A stretch of 64,000 bases of DNA from positions 186,001-250,000 of the forward strand of contig CAWUHX010000271.1 in NCBI GenBank assembly GCA_963922205.1. Direction: 5' to 3'. This document shows, piece by piece, positions 34,252 through 45,309 of this stretch. Both the position numbers and the translations under genes were made by a program. This DNA is from Romanomermis culicivorax (lineage: Eukaryota > Nematoda > Enoplea > Mermithida > Mermithidae). How positions within the stretch are numbered: position 1 is the stretch's first letter; the number at the start of each line of letters is the position of its first letter. Below the pieces are notes generated by a model. The model worked only from the letters and a program-made list of their open reading frames with translations, was not told the origin of the DNA and ran no database searches.

Positions 34252-36576
34252 TGTAGGTTTCATTAGTGTAAAGTGCTTATTAAGAATACAGTGGTGCTTG
34301 ATACATCAAATTTTGAGACCAAAAATTGTCAATTTTTTCACAAAAATCACCATATCAACTACTAAAGCTCAGACGGACCAAAGAATTCCCTACCCAATAA
34401 ATAGCTTATGATGTCTTCTACCTGCTGACAAAAAATTACGGAAATTAATGTACTGCTAGTGGATCGCACAAGTTCAAGTTTGAACACTATCTTATAATTG
34501 TATTTTCTGGAGTTTTAACCTCCACTGTGGAACTACTAGAGCTTGATAAATTTTAAAAATGAGACAGTAATACAAGTTTCATATGGTGAATTATAATATA
34601 ATTCCAAAATTCGTAAAAAAAATCGGAGGGCTACAGTATCCCAAAGTTTAGAATTTTGGCATTTTTTAGCATTTTTCTGTCCATTTACGTGACTTGAGAT
34701 ATATCAGCCAAGGCATTTAGTAATTTCATCACTGACTGTATATTTGATAAAGAATGCAATGCTCTATAATGTGGCACAAAAATGGTTTCCGAATTGTGGA
34801 TTTTACATTATTAAGGAAGTTTTTAAATGTCAAAAATCAGACTGTAAAAATGATGAAAATGCAGGTTTCTCTCCACAAAAATGACTATATGTACTGCTAA
34901 AGCCAAAAGCATTCTATACAGTGGATATATTACGATGTCTGCTAGTCGCGTACAAAAAATTTCCAAAGTTTGTGCACTGCTAAGGTGTTAAATCTGCAAA
35001 AATCTAATGCGGTTGATAAATTTTAATTCTCAATTCTTGATCAGTGGATTTTTACTTTTCTCGAAATTTCATGTTCCATTTGAGATGATACAGAATAATT
35101 GAAAGTTTGAACATAAATAGAAAAACAGAGCATCACAATTGGAGCAATTCACTTTACGTCTGCAAATTTGGGTCATATAGTGCTGGGTCATTCATAGCTT
35201 CAGCTTCATCTTCTTTACACAAACTGTCTGCTTCAGTAGGATCTTTGTATGTTCCTTGGTGTTCATGATGGCAACTTGCTTCCCGTGACCAGAAGCTTGC
35301 AATTTGTTGGCCTGTTAGATATTCATCATTGGAAAACTTTCCATTTTTGTGCATCAACCTAGATATCATTTCAGCATCAAACTTTTGTTCGAGATGGGTT
35401 CCTTCATCAAATTTGCTCAGTAGAAACTGCTTTTGCTTTGCTGTGAGTGTTTTACATCTTTTTTGACTTTTGAGTGCCCATCCTACTTCTATAATATTTG
35501 TACTATCCGCTGCCTGGAACACTTTTAATGCTTCTTGAAGATCTGGAAGTAATGGCATCAAAAAAGCTGCTTCCAGTTTCTTGCTATATGTATTTATAGC
35601 AGTGTTCCTCAAGCTAACTCTTTACGGTATCAGTTGATGATTAACCGTAGTCTTCATATAGAAGAAAAAGTAGGTCATGCAAGTCCATTGGCATGATTTT
35701 TCACATGTATCAGTTGTTTCTTATTCTCGAAGAGGAAAACTCCGAATTTTTTATGGAAGCCGCTTCTTGTGGATCAAGAACTGAAAATTAAAATTTATCA
35801 ACTGCAGTAGATTTCTGCAGATTTAACGCCCTAGCAGAACAGGAACTTTGGAAATTTTTTGTATGCAACTAGCAGACATCGTAATATATCCACCGTATAG
35901 GAAAATTTGGGGTGCTTTTGGCTTTAGCAGTACATATAGTCATTTTTGTAGAGAGAAACCTGCATTTTCATCATTTTTACAGTCTGAGTTTTGACATTTT
36001 AAAACTTCCTTAATAATGTAAAATTCACAATTTGGAAACCATTTTTGGGCCACATTATAGAGCATTGCATTCTTTATCAAATATACAGTCAGTGATGAAA
36101 TTACTAAATGCCTTGGCTGATATATCTCGTCACGTAAATGGACAGAAAAATGCTAAAAAATGCCAAAATTCTAAACTTTGGGATACTGTAACCCCCCGAA
36201 TTTTATTTTTTTATGAGTTTCGGAATCATTTTAATATTCACCATATGAAACTTGTATTACTGTCTCATTTTTAAAATTTAACAAGCTCTAGTAGTTCCAC
36301 AGTGGAGGTCGGAACTTTCAGAAAATACAATTATAAGATAGTGTTCAAACTTCAGGTTGTGCAACCCACTAGCAGCACATGAATTTCCGTAATTTTTTCT
36401 CAGCACGTAGAAGACATCGTAAACTATCTATTGTATAGGAAATATTTTGGTCCTTCTCAGCTTTAGCAGTATATATGATGATTTTTGTGAATAAATGACA
36501 ATTTTTGCTCTCCAAGTTTAATGTTTCAAGCACCACTGTGTTCCTAATAAGCAATTTACACTAATGAATCCCACAG
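34252..36576. mobile_element. Long-inverted-repeat unit (about 0.8-kb arms) enclosing a gene fragment
   Basis: Left arm 34252-35043 starts CTGTAGGTTTCATTAGTGTA; right arm 35777-36576 is its reverse complement at roughly 85-90 percent by eye. Long exact blocks include TAATTTCATCACTGACTGTA and GAATGCAATGCTCTATAATG. The 733-bp spacer holds a minus-strand protein fragment. The arms have diverged, so this is not an assembly mirror. Structurally it is a foldback/long-TIR element. Sequence at 33811-34251 and 36577-36640 may also belong to the insertion. Confidence 0.85.
35154..35612 (-). CDS. C-terminal fragment of a conserved metazoan protein, captured between inverted repeats
   Basis: The open frame is 152 codons. 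It contains EVGWALKSQKRCKTLTAKQK followed by QFLLSKFDEGTHLEQKFDAE, then FSNDEYLTGQQIASFWSREA. This matches, as I recall it, the C-terminal domain of uncharacterised, often C2H2-containing proteins in cnidarians, sponges and molluscs (pattern xGWALxxxxxxxRFTxxQKxFLxxKFxxGExTGxKxDPxxVxxxMR...FxxxEFLTxxQIxSFFSR). Upstream to about 35690, LRNTAINTYSKKLEA and a preceding H-containing stretch fit the linker from a zinc finger. The frame is intact within the spacer. It may be a captured host gene piece or the element's own protein. Confidence 0.5.
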   Translation of the reverse strand: MRNTAINTYSKKLEAAFLMPLLPDLQEALKVFQAADSTNIIEVGWALKSQKRCKTLTAKQKQFLLSKFDEGTHLEQKFDAEMISRLMHKNGKFSNDEYLTGQQIASFWSREASCHHEHQGTYKDPTEADSLCKEDEAEAMNDPALYDPNLQT

Positions 36577-37239
36577 AAAAAAGTCACGGAATAGAAATGA
36601 GAACTCACCGATGAGAGTGGATAAAGTCAACTTGAAGTATTAGAATAGGTTACCACGCCTTAGCGCCATGGGAGGTCAGCTTTAGTCTGCTCACCCAACC
36701 AATCGTTGCTTTGCTTACCTGCTTCGGTTTACTGTATGCTTCTATCGCCACGCCTTTATGCTTTGCTTCATGCTTAACTTCCACCCTTACACCCTTCAAT
36801 TTACAGTATGCTTAGCCACGCCTACATGTTTTCAGTTCTCTTTGTGTTTTTCTGTTTATATGCATTGCACCTAAATCTTGTGTCTGGGTCAGGGTTTCCG
36901 TATTTTCTATATGGGTAGGTGCGTTTACGCCTCTGGGGGGAATTGTTGTACGTACAGAATGTATGTTTTCATGTGAGTTATGAGGGCCTGGTGCCCATGT
37001 GCAAATTAATTATGTATGTCTTAATTGGGTCAATAATGGCTAAGAGGTGTGAGATAATCAAAGCAGAATACTTCAAATAAATTTATAGGAATGTCTACAT
37101 GTGAAACCCAGACATCCTTGAGACAATGAATTATGGAACAAATTTATATATAGAAATAGAATACACATACTGTACATTATGAATTTACAATGATGCATTA
37201 GCATCTACTTTACACCATAACAGATAGAGAGGAAAAGAA

Positions 37240-37900
37240 GTAAAAAGGATTATTCATCCAAGATACACAACAGAAACTATCAATGTATGAGGAGGACACA
37301 AGAATTGTGGCCAAAGATGAAAAAGATTCAAGCAATGCAATATCCTGTTTTAGAAACTTCTCTACTGCCTCAGAGCTGAAATTGAACATAACAGAAACTC
37401 AAATACTAGGACTGGGGAGAGGTAAGAATGATAAAGACAAAATAGTAGAATGTGAAATAGCAAATACCATAAAAGTGCTGCGAATACATTTTTCATATGA
37501 TCAAGATGAGATGAAAAAAAAAAATTTTGAGTAAAAAAATTTCTGTACAAGAAAGTTGAAAGCTAGGCCTGTAACCATTTCATTAGGGAATCTCAGATAT
37601 TGTACATCACAGCAGAGCAACTAACATATATAGGATGAATTTTACAGAAAACATCTGTTATCAGCAAATTAACAACAACTGATATATCCTTAGCAATAAT
37701 CAGTGTTCTTCTATGAATTTTATCAAAAAAGATTCAACTATATTTTCAACTCATTCAGAAGCTACTGGGAACTGAAGTCACAGGTGGAATTAGTAGCAGA
37801 GGGCAGAAAAATTAAATGGTTCAACTACATCAGAGTTCAAAGTTCTATATCAAGGAAATGGGTAGGTCTGTTAAGAGCAGAAGATCGGAAGGAGAACTAT
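37240..37900 (+). pseudogene. LINE reverse transcriptase, block 3 (catalytic YADD region and thumb)
   Basis: LSMYEEDTRIVAKDE corresponds to LSQYADDTxLI (catalytic YxDD changed to YEED). It is followed by FSTASELKLNITETQILGLG and KVLRIHFSYD, matching SGLKLNxxKTxxLxxG and the KVLGxxF block of L1. A downstream stretch (FRSYWELKSQVELVAEGRKI, KWFNYI) resembles the RT C-terminal region. It carries straight on from block 2 once the insertion is ignored. Confidence 0.75.
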
Positions 37901-38215
37901 AAGGGGCTAACTATACTCCACCGTGTGGTGCCATTCCCCACCATATTGAGCTGCTATACTTTGCTGCACATGCCGCACGGCATGGTGTGCTGCCATATGG
38001 TGCCTGATGAGTGGCTACTATACTTCACACTTTATAGTGGAAAATGATAATAGGTAAATGAAAATGATGAGTAGCTGCTATACTTACTTGCTGTATGGTG
38101 CTGTGCAGTGCTCCACAGTGCGGTACACCTTATGATAAGTAGCTACTATACTTATGTGCTGTAAAGCACTGTATGGTGCTGTACGGTACTGTAAGGGTCT
38201 ATATCGGGAATTATA
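37901..38215 (+). repeat. Irregular tandem repeat with CTGTATGGTGCTGT units
   Basis: GAGTGGCTACTATACTT, GAGTAGCTGCTATACTT and AAGTAGCTACTATACTT recur at 38010, 38069 and 38138, each followed by GTGCTGTA/GGTGCTGT-type short repeats. Units are about 60-70 bp. Confidence 0.6.
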
Positions 38216-38559
38216 GTTAGCCCTAATCTCGAGCCACTACAAGCAAATTTATAGACTCATTAAGGGCTTTCTCAAGAAAACTCGAGAAAAAGACTTAAAA
38301 AACTAATTTTTGGAATATAAATCTATCATAGGCATGTGGCCAAGCATGAAATGTGGCCTAGAACAAAAATGAATATTTCTGCTAAAATGACAAGCATAAG
38401 CACGAAGTGTTTTTTGGCATACAGCTCCATCAATAAGAGATAACAGATAGGTCAAAATTTCAATACTTCAAGGCACAAACATATTGATAATAACACCATT
38501 GATCACGAAATTATTTATCATCATCATAATCACTTCCCATACTGGGCTCTAGAGCAACA
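38216..38559. other. No gene seen
   Basis: Ordinary AT-rich sequence between the repeat and the 3' end of the transposase-like gene. Confidence 0.35.
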
Positions 38560-40420
38560 TTGCAGCTATTAGTAACTGATGACAAATCAGCAAAAAACTG
38601 AAGATAGCATTCTGGAACAAAACTGATTGATTCCTTTGAAGCTTCACACAAGCTCAATAAGTCTGACTTCTTTTTGACACTGATCAGCAGCAGATTTTAG
38701 TACGCTGGCACCAACATATCATAATCCGAACAATGCAGTCCATGGGTGCCCCCAATTATTGATGGCTAAAAATAGCTATTATCTATATAGTTGATGACCC
38801 ACAGTACCCATTAGTTCCACATCCACAATCCCACAAGAAACAATGGCCATGAATATAAATTTAAAGTGAATAACTTACAGTTATCAACTACAAAAAAGCA
38901 TGAACATTTTTTGAAGTGCCTTCATAAATTGTCAAGTTGTAGCAGGTTACTTTAAATTATAATAGAATTGTGACACATTGGAACCATCAGCGCCCTTTGC
39001 AAATCGAACATTGCTGCCAAGTATGACTGGTCTTCCTCTGATTTTTGTTTATCTTGTTCCTTCTCCAACTGAGCTCTATTTTTTTGATCAGATGCACTTC
39101 ATAATCATCCCAGTGCTCAGCTTCTTACTCATCTGAAAGTAAATATGATTGGTAGGTACTATACTGAACTTATAAACATCCACTCAGAAAACACATTGTG
39201 GAACATACAATCCAAACTGTTGAACTTCATGCAGACCTTGCACTGATCTTTTTGGGGCTCGAAACAGGCAATGCTGAATTCTCCATAAAAACATTTCTGT
39301 AAATTTGTTTGCACACATATCTGACCATTTCTTGTTAAAATTTCTCAACATATAGGCCATACAATTTTCGAATAGTCAAGCTAGCGTCAATGTAGAGCCA
39401 TTTGATCTGTGCACAACAATAATGACTTTCGACTGTTGAAATCGAAAAAATGATGGACCTTATCTAAAGCCACATCAGGCGTTTTGTTATGAGCTTGATG
39501 GCTGAGCAAAGTTTGAGTGAAAAAATTTCTATGTTAGAAGGTACATAGGGCTTTTTTAAATATGAGATGTTTGTTACATTCATGTCTATTTACAATTTTT
39601 CAGTTTGCTTCCATCAATCGGAAGTTTGTGGCACTGTGTGTTCTGACTGGGACTTCCTGTTTCAGGATTTGTTCTCCAAGCTTTTATTGAAACCATCACA
39701 TTAGCTGTAAATCTTGTCAGTTAATAATCAAGAAGTGAAGATTGTAGAAGTTCAACTACACTCCTATTTGGAAGTATTTTTGACATGCTTTGTCACCCAT
39801 AGCCCAGTAGCTATTACAAACTGATGTTCTTTGCTCGTCAGTAACAAGATCGCAACCACTTTTACAACTTGATGCACAACTTGGTTTGGGAGCATGACCT
39901 GGCATTTGTTTATCCTGATGATTTGTGTATGGCTGTCCAGAATTTATTGTTTTCTGCTAGGTTCTTTTCCACTTGGATGGATTTGCCTTCCGCCAGCATG
40001 TTGAGTGATTCATAGCTATGGCTTTGTTTTCAGTGTCGTTTTCAGAATTTTCATTCTGGTCCATTCCTGAATAAGGAATCAGTTTGGTTTTTTGACAGTT
40101 AATTATTATCAAACATCTTTACCCTCTCACAATTCACTATCACTTAGGCGATAAGTTGGATCGATGGATTTGTCGATTTCATTGATTTGACAACTTTCAG
40201 AAAATTCGAAAAAGATGGACATCTGGTCATTCATTTGACTAAAAAACTTCAATTTATCAATTAAAAGTAGAATGAAAATAATGTTTAACCTGGTTGAAAT
40301 ACTGCAAGCACCATATCATCATCAGGATCTAATTCATCTTTATCCCAGATCATTTGATCTGGATGTTTACTTTGAATATAATTTGTACCATTTTGATTCT
40401 GACACATTGCTAAACACTGT
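38560..40420 (-). pseudogene. Decayed multi-exon transposase-like gene (KPKKDxCxxC / FDLQ family)
   Basis: Minus-strand blocks occur in order. Near 40410-40300: MCQNQNGTNYIQ and an acidic DELDPDDDMVLAVFQP ending at a donor CAG|GTTAAAC. Near 40190: EIDKSIDPTYRLSDSE. Near 39880-39770: CASSCKSGCDLVTDEQRTSV then CNSYWAMGDKACQKYF. Near 39260: FEPQKDQCKVCMKFNSLDC. Near 39070-38970: AQLEKEQDKQKSEEDQSYLA then AMFDLQRALMVP. Near 38680-38570: KKKSDLLSLCEASKES. This series matches a widespread invertebrate family of transposon-derived proteins with a Cys-rich N terminus and a DDE-like core. I cannot name its superfamily securely. Stops and frame shifts between blocks show decay, and some gaps may be introns. 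Confidence 0.6.
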
Positions 40421-41690
40421 AGATTACACAGAATAGTATTCAGTTTATAGGACAAACAAAAATTTAGTCACTCTTCAGATGATTTGTAAGAGCTGCTGAT
40501 TTATTAATTCCTGTGCTACATGTCATCTGCATGATTTTGGTTAGATTAGAAGAAGGGGAATAGCCTATTATACAATGAACTGAAACCAAGAATTATATAT
40601 TCATGTTAAGAAATGATAACAAACAGGAAATTTAATAACCCAATAGCAGTGTTGCACGAACTTCCTTTCCCATTGGTGTGAATTTGCATCACCAGTCAAA
40701 CTTTCCAAGCACTGCTCTATGGTCCACATCTTTAAAGTGCCTGTAAAATCTGATAATAACATTCAACAATAACATGCAAATATGTGGTGAAACATATACA
40801 GTACCAGAAACAATGAAATATTGGACAAATGTTTATTCAAACAAATTCTTAATGAGTAGGCTGCAGACTATATGCTGAAAATATACCAGTTCCAGCTGCC
40901 AAAAAACACTATGTGGCTAATACAACATTTTTCTGTTGATATCCTGGTACCCCAAAAAATACTATGTGTTTCTTCAGTGAGTTAATGTATTTTGACAAGA
41001 CTGGTTTTCAGAGAATGTAGATGGTGTTTAAATGCACAGTGAATATGTATGTGTAATTCCAACTGCATTCAGTGTTTTCTGGCATACACTTATAATGGTT
41101 TTTCTGGCATACATTTATATTGTCAAATACAGCCAATATACCTTATTAGCCAAACGGTAAGTAGCCAAAGGCTGATGAAATAGGCCACCAGTATACTATA
41201 CTACATTCAAGAAAATTTTGAAGCACCAAATCACTGATGCAAAACTGTTCTTAAGTGGGGAAGAATTCCAGTTCCGAGGAATAACAATATTTTTGTAATT
41301 GTGAAAATACTTTACCTTCTCTAAAATAATCAATAAAAATAGCCATTGTGCAACTTTTCCTTTTGATGTTTTTTACAAAAGCTATTTTTTCCTTTACCTT
41401 CATTTTGCATTATTACTCTATCTTGTTTTTCTTACCATATGAATAAACACTATCACAAAAAAATATAAAAAAATAAAAATCCGTCTTTCACAGACAAAAT
41501 ATTCTTAGTCTCATTGTCATCAAGTGGTTAATTTTTCATTGGCAGATAACGGAGATATTTAGAAGCCAATGGGTCGGCTCAATTAAGTGGACGAATTTCA
41601 TTTTTAGGTTACTTCTCTGAAAAATTTGTGAGAAAAATTTTTTAGACCCAGCATCTAGATTCTTATTTCTTCAGCTGGGGAATGTTTTAT
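40421..41690. other. No gene seen
   Basis: AT-rich. Two short near-copies of TTTTCTGGCATACATTTATA occur around 41080-41120. Confidence 0.35.
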
Positions 41691-41699
41691 AATGAATTC

Positions 41700-42350
41700 T
41701 TGAGAGTCTTCAAGAGCTAACTTGCATCAGGCAATTCTATCTGAAGGATTCGGCTGAAAAAAATGCTCTGTAGGGCAGAATGGTTGGTAAAAACAGTAGC
41801 CCTTAGCCTTATACAGATAATGCCTGAAATGTTTTGGTTTTTTTCTCAGTAAGTGAATATTGTTTCTTGGCTATAGAGACTCTGACTAGCAAAAGCAATT
41901 TGCTTTCCCAGTGATCAATGGGAGGGCGGCAACAAAACCTTCTCCGGATGCATCAGTGTGGTTTTTGGTTTTTGATCAATGGTTTTTGAAAATTCTGGTG
42001 AATCAAGAGAGGCCAACTGGTTGAGATATCATTCAGATAGTTGAAGGCTTTTTGACATTCCCAACACAATTCAATTTATAATTCAACTCGACCAGTTGAT
42101 AAAGAGGCTAATGCTTCCTGGGAGAAATTTCCTTATAAATGGTAACAGCTGGCCAGACCTAAAAAACTTCATAATTCACCAACATTGGTAGGAGTAGGAA
42201 ATTCTCAAACATATTTGACCTCCATGTTATCCAATTATATTCATTTGTCTGAAATTTTGAGGCCCAGATAGGATATTTTTGTTCATTCATACATTTAGCA
42301 TGGACCCAACATTCACAAAAATCATACAAAATGCCATTTTCATTCAACTT
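41700..42350 (-). mobile_element. gypsy fragment: RT thumb to RNase H (fossil, minus strand)
   Basis: Reads PLYQLVELNYKLNCVGNVKK and HTDASGEGFVAALP with FCQSESL, the order seen after the RT of Ty3/gypsy elements leading into RNase H. Its position directly after the integrase tail of the next element suggests a second, separate copy lying in the same direction. Confidence 0.6.
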
Positions 42351-42456
42351 AACTAATGATGAATAAAACTGATAATTATTTTTATTGTAAGTTGGGTTTG
42401 TCAGTGTGGCAGAAGGTGATGATTTTTATGAGGGCTTGCTGCTACATGTTGACAGG

Positions 42457-43420
42457 TTAATGTTGATTCAACTTTGATAATATAATAAATGAAAGGAATT
42501 CTTCAGTTTTATTGCAACCCCACACTGCATGCCCTTTATGTTTTAGGGTGGTGTGCAACACTTCTGTCACTGATGAATCATTGACCAATTCCATTGCAAC
42601 ATTTGGACTGACAATTTTGAATATTCTGTATGGCCTCTGGAATAAAGGCATCAGCTTCTTTTTTAAACCTTTTCTTACTACTTGTGACTCTTTCAAAATC
42701 CAATCTCCTATCTGGTATTCCACATTACTTTTCTTTCTATCATACTGAGTCTTATCCTTCTTTGTGAACTTTCAATCTGCCTGTGAATGACATTTAGTGC
42801 TCCTGTTGAATGTCACTGAACTTCCTGGAGGTGCATCTATAGGTAGAGCTACAAATCTGCCAGAAATCAACTCGAATGGTGTAAAACCAGTTGTTTTATT
42901 TACATGAGCATTGGCTGCAAGCTTTTGTTGTACACATACATTCGAATTCTGACCATTGGAGTTTGGTTCATATTGCCTAGTTTAAATTGGCCATTGCATG
43001 ATAAGCTGCAATTTGCAGCTTTCTAGTGTTACACTCTGCTGTAATTTTCATCATCAGATTTTACACGAAATCTGACCCTCGGTCAGACTGTAATATTTTT
43101 GGACCTTCATGCTTACACTTAATTCCATTTGTAGACAGCTCTACATTCATCCGTGCTGTTATATTTTCAGTGGCGAACTTTCACATACTTTGTAAAATAA
43201 TCAATAAGGGGCAAAATGAATTTTTTCCTCTATCAGTCAATAGGGAAGGCCCTCGAATATTCATTGGTTTGAAACTGACCACAATATTATTCCCAGCTGC
43301 CTTATTTACCTGGCACAATTGACATTCATCACAAAAATTCAAAATAGCTTTTCTCATGTCTGACTAATAGTATTTATTGCCAACATTTCTGAGGCTCCTC
43401 TAGCATTGTTTTGACCTGCT
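42457..43420 (-). pseudogene. gypsy integrase with C-terminal SH3-like domain (fossil)
   Basis: CDECQLC-like finger residues, then GKKFILPLIDYFTKYVKV (core). The frame at 42457-42723 reads YQIGDWILKESQVVRKGLKK, LMPLFQRPYRIFKIVSPNVA, VLHTTLKHK, the typical integrase tail of gypsy. Confidence 0.8.
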
Positions 43421-43699
43421 AGAGGATCATCATGATAGGATTGCAATATTAGCAATATCAAGCTCTCTGGAACCATAATTTCCTCCATCTATTCACCATA
43501 TCTATGTAATATTCATTCTGCTATGACCAATTCCTCTGCATCCCTAGAGTTTTCATCATTTGAATCTAAAATAATTGTTTCAAGTCTTTTATCTTACCTT
43601 TGTAAGCTCCTTACCTCTCTCTTTTTCCCTTGTTCTCCCTTTATTACTGTAACTTTTGTATCAGCTACACAATTTTTCTCAATACCAAAATTAACTCTT

Positions 43700-44480
43700 G
43701 TCACAGCATTGGGCAATGTTGTTAAACAATTAGGACCTTGACTGCCTTTCCTTAGCTTTGCAATTAGCTTGTACCCAGACAGTGCTAAGCCCCATCTAGC
43801 AATTCTGGAAGATAGAATAGCCTTCTGCTAAACAGCTTTCACTGACGTGATCAGTTTACACTATCACTTAACATTCACACAAAAATTGTCTAAAATATTT
43901 ACAAATTCTACAGCTGCTAATGTATCCAACTCAGTTATTGGATAATTTTGTTCTGTTTTCTGCCTAGCATCATTATCTACCTGAGATCATCATATAACAG
44001 ACACAAGACAGCACAAATACCTTCAATGGCTGCATATGTTTGAGAAACAAACGTTTGACTGAAATCATGGTCTTCCATTAGTGGAGACATTATGAGTTTT
44101 GCCTTCAGCTATTTAAAGGCTGTGTGATACTCAGATGTCCATTTGACCTTTACACTTTTCTCAAGCAAACCAATTGAGGATCACATAATTTCTGCACAAT
44201 TCAGAATAAATTTCCTGTAGTGCTTAGTTAATCCCAAAAACACTGGGCCCTGCAAGATATTCTGTTTCTAAATAGCTGAATTTGCATTTACTCAACTATA
44301 TTATATGTGATATGCTCAGTTGAATGATTTCATTCACTAACAAATTTCTCACATCTTCTGTCACAATTTCCTTACTTTCACTGATGTCCGATATGGAATT
44401 TTTCTGACAGGCCTACTATCACTTGTTGTAGTTTTATGCTCTACCAAATCTGCTTTTCCCTTGTCTTTCTCATCTGCCAC
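43700..44480 (-). pseudogene. gypsy reverse transcriptase and RNase H, shortened (fossil)
   Basis: DSRPVRKIPYRTSVKVRKL marks the start of RT, FLGLTKHYRKFILNCAEI the thumb, KTEQNYPITELDTLAAVEF the RNase H core and LALSGYKLIAKLRKGSQ its end. The middle of RT appears to be missing. Confidence 0.75.
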
Positions 44481-44879
44481 ATAAAAATCTGTACGTTAAC
44501 ACACCAGGTTTATGATCTCCCTCATCTCCCTTAGGTCAAAGCGAGCACCTGTATTCACATTTTGTTCTGTTCATTCTTGCTAATTAACAAAGTTGCTTGA
44601 ACATGTAGCTTTCATATTTTGATCATACAGACTGTCTCACAATTTTATCTGTCTGCTCAATTGACCCTTATAAAATTATGCTTCAAAATAATTTGGGTTC
44701 ATTAGCTGTAGAGGAATCAGCCAATTATGAACCTCACCAACTGATCTTGCAAATGTGCTTTGTTTAATGTATAAGTTCAAATTGCAGTCTTGTTGTATAG
44801 TTCTGACACAAAGCCTTGCAGAGTTTGTACAGATGAAGCTGGTATGCAGGTTTCAAGATTTAACAACAGAGTGTCTATT

Positions 44880-45300
44880 TACTGCTGGGTTGTATAACAT
44901 TCCAAACCATGGAATTTTTTCCTTTTTAAAGCTCAGTGTGCAGTCTACCCATCTAAATTGCACAAATTTCAATCTATTTAGAAAATTTGGGCCTAAAATG
45001 ACATCTGCTTGTCAGTTCCTGTTATGTATCCTCAGCTAACTGTCACAAACACACATCCCTTCACCAGCCTTTTGTACCATTAGCCACAATGGGTTTGAAA
45101 GTTGTCTCTGACAGCTTTATCCCCAACAGTCTCTTGACAATCTCATTATCACTAACAGAAAAGATTGCTTCCTACCAGCAATGCAGCTACTTTCTCATAA
45201 TCATTCAGTACCATGATTACATGTGGTGTTCTGATGCCTCTAGAGGACATTATCACCTACACAAGTTGATAACTGGGGAACTATCAGATTGAAAAAATTT
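44880..45300 (-). pseudogene. gypsy aspartic protease region (fossil)
   Basis: Reads SVSDNEIVKRLLGIKLSETT, then FKPIVANGTKGW and KEKIPWFGML, the flap-side half of a gypsy retropepsin. The catalytic motif is not clearly readable. Confidence 0.5.
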
Positions 45301-45309
45301 ATTCTGTTC

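Larger units (their letters stand above)
33684..37125 (+). mobile_element. Solo LTR (gypsy-like), split by a long-inverted-repeat unit
   Basis: 33684-33810 (TGTAGCGCCCAGATTTTAGC onward) and about 36640-37125 (to GACATCCTTGAGACA) match, in the same order, the single continuous copy on the minus strand at 56305-57014. Shared blocks include ACTTTTACTTG, GGGAGGTC, TTTACGCCTCTGGGGGGAAT and TTAATTGGGTCAAT. With the split removed it is about 0.6 kb. No internal retroelement genes are present, so it is a solo LTR fossil. No clear target duplication is seen. Confidence 0.65.
32706..37900 (+). mobile_element. L1-type LINE remnant split by two insertions
   Basis: Reverse transcriptase motifs lie on the plus strand in three blocks that are collinear with L1 RT: 32706-32814, 33396-33683 and about 37200-37900. 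The gaps are filled by a TIR element (32824-33386) and by a solo LTR containing a long-inverted-repeat unit (33684-37125). The LINE is therefore the oldest layer. No endonuclease or 3' tail was recognised. Confidence 0.8.

Noticed and set aside
34252-36576. Palindromic assembly artefact
   Set aside because: The arms differ at many positions and by small gaps, so they are old copies rather than a mirrored assembly of one sequence.
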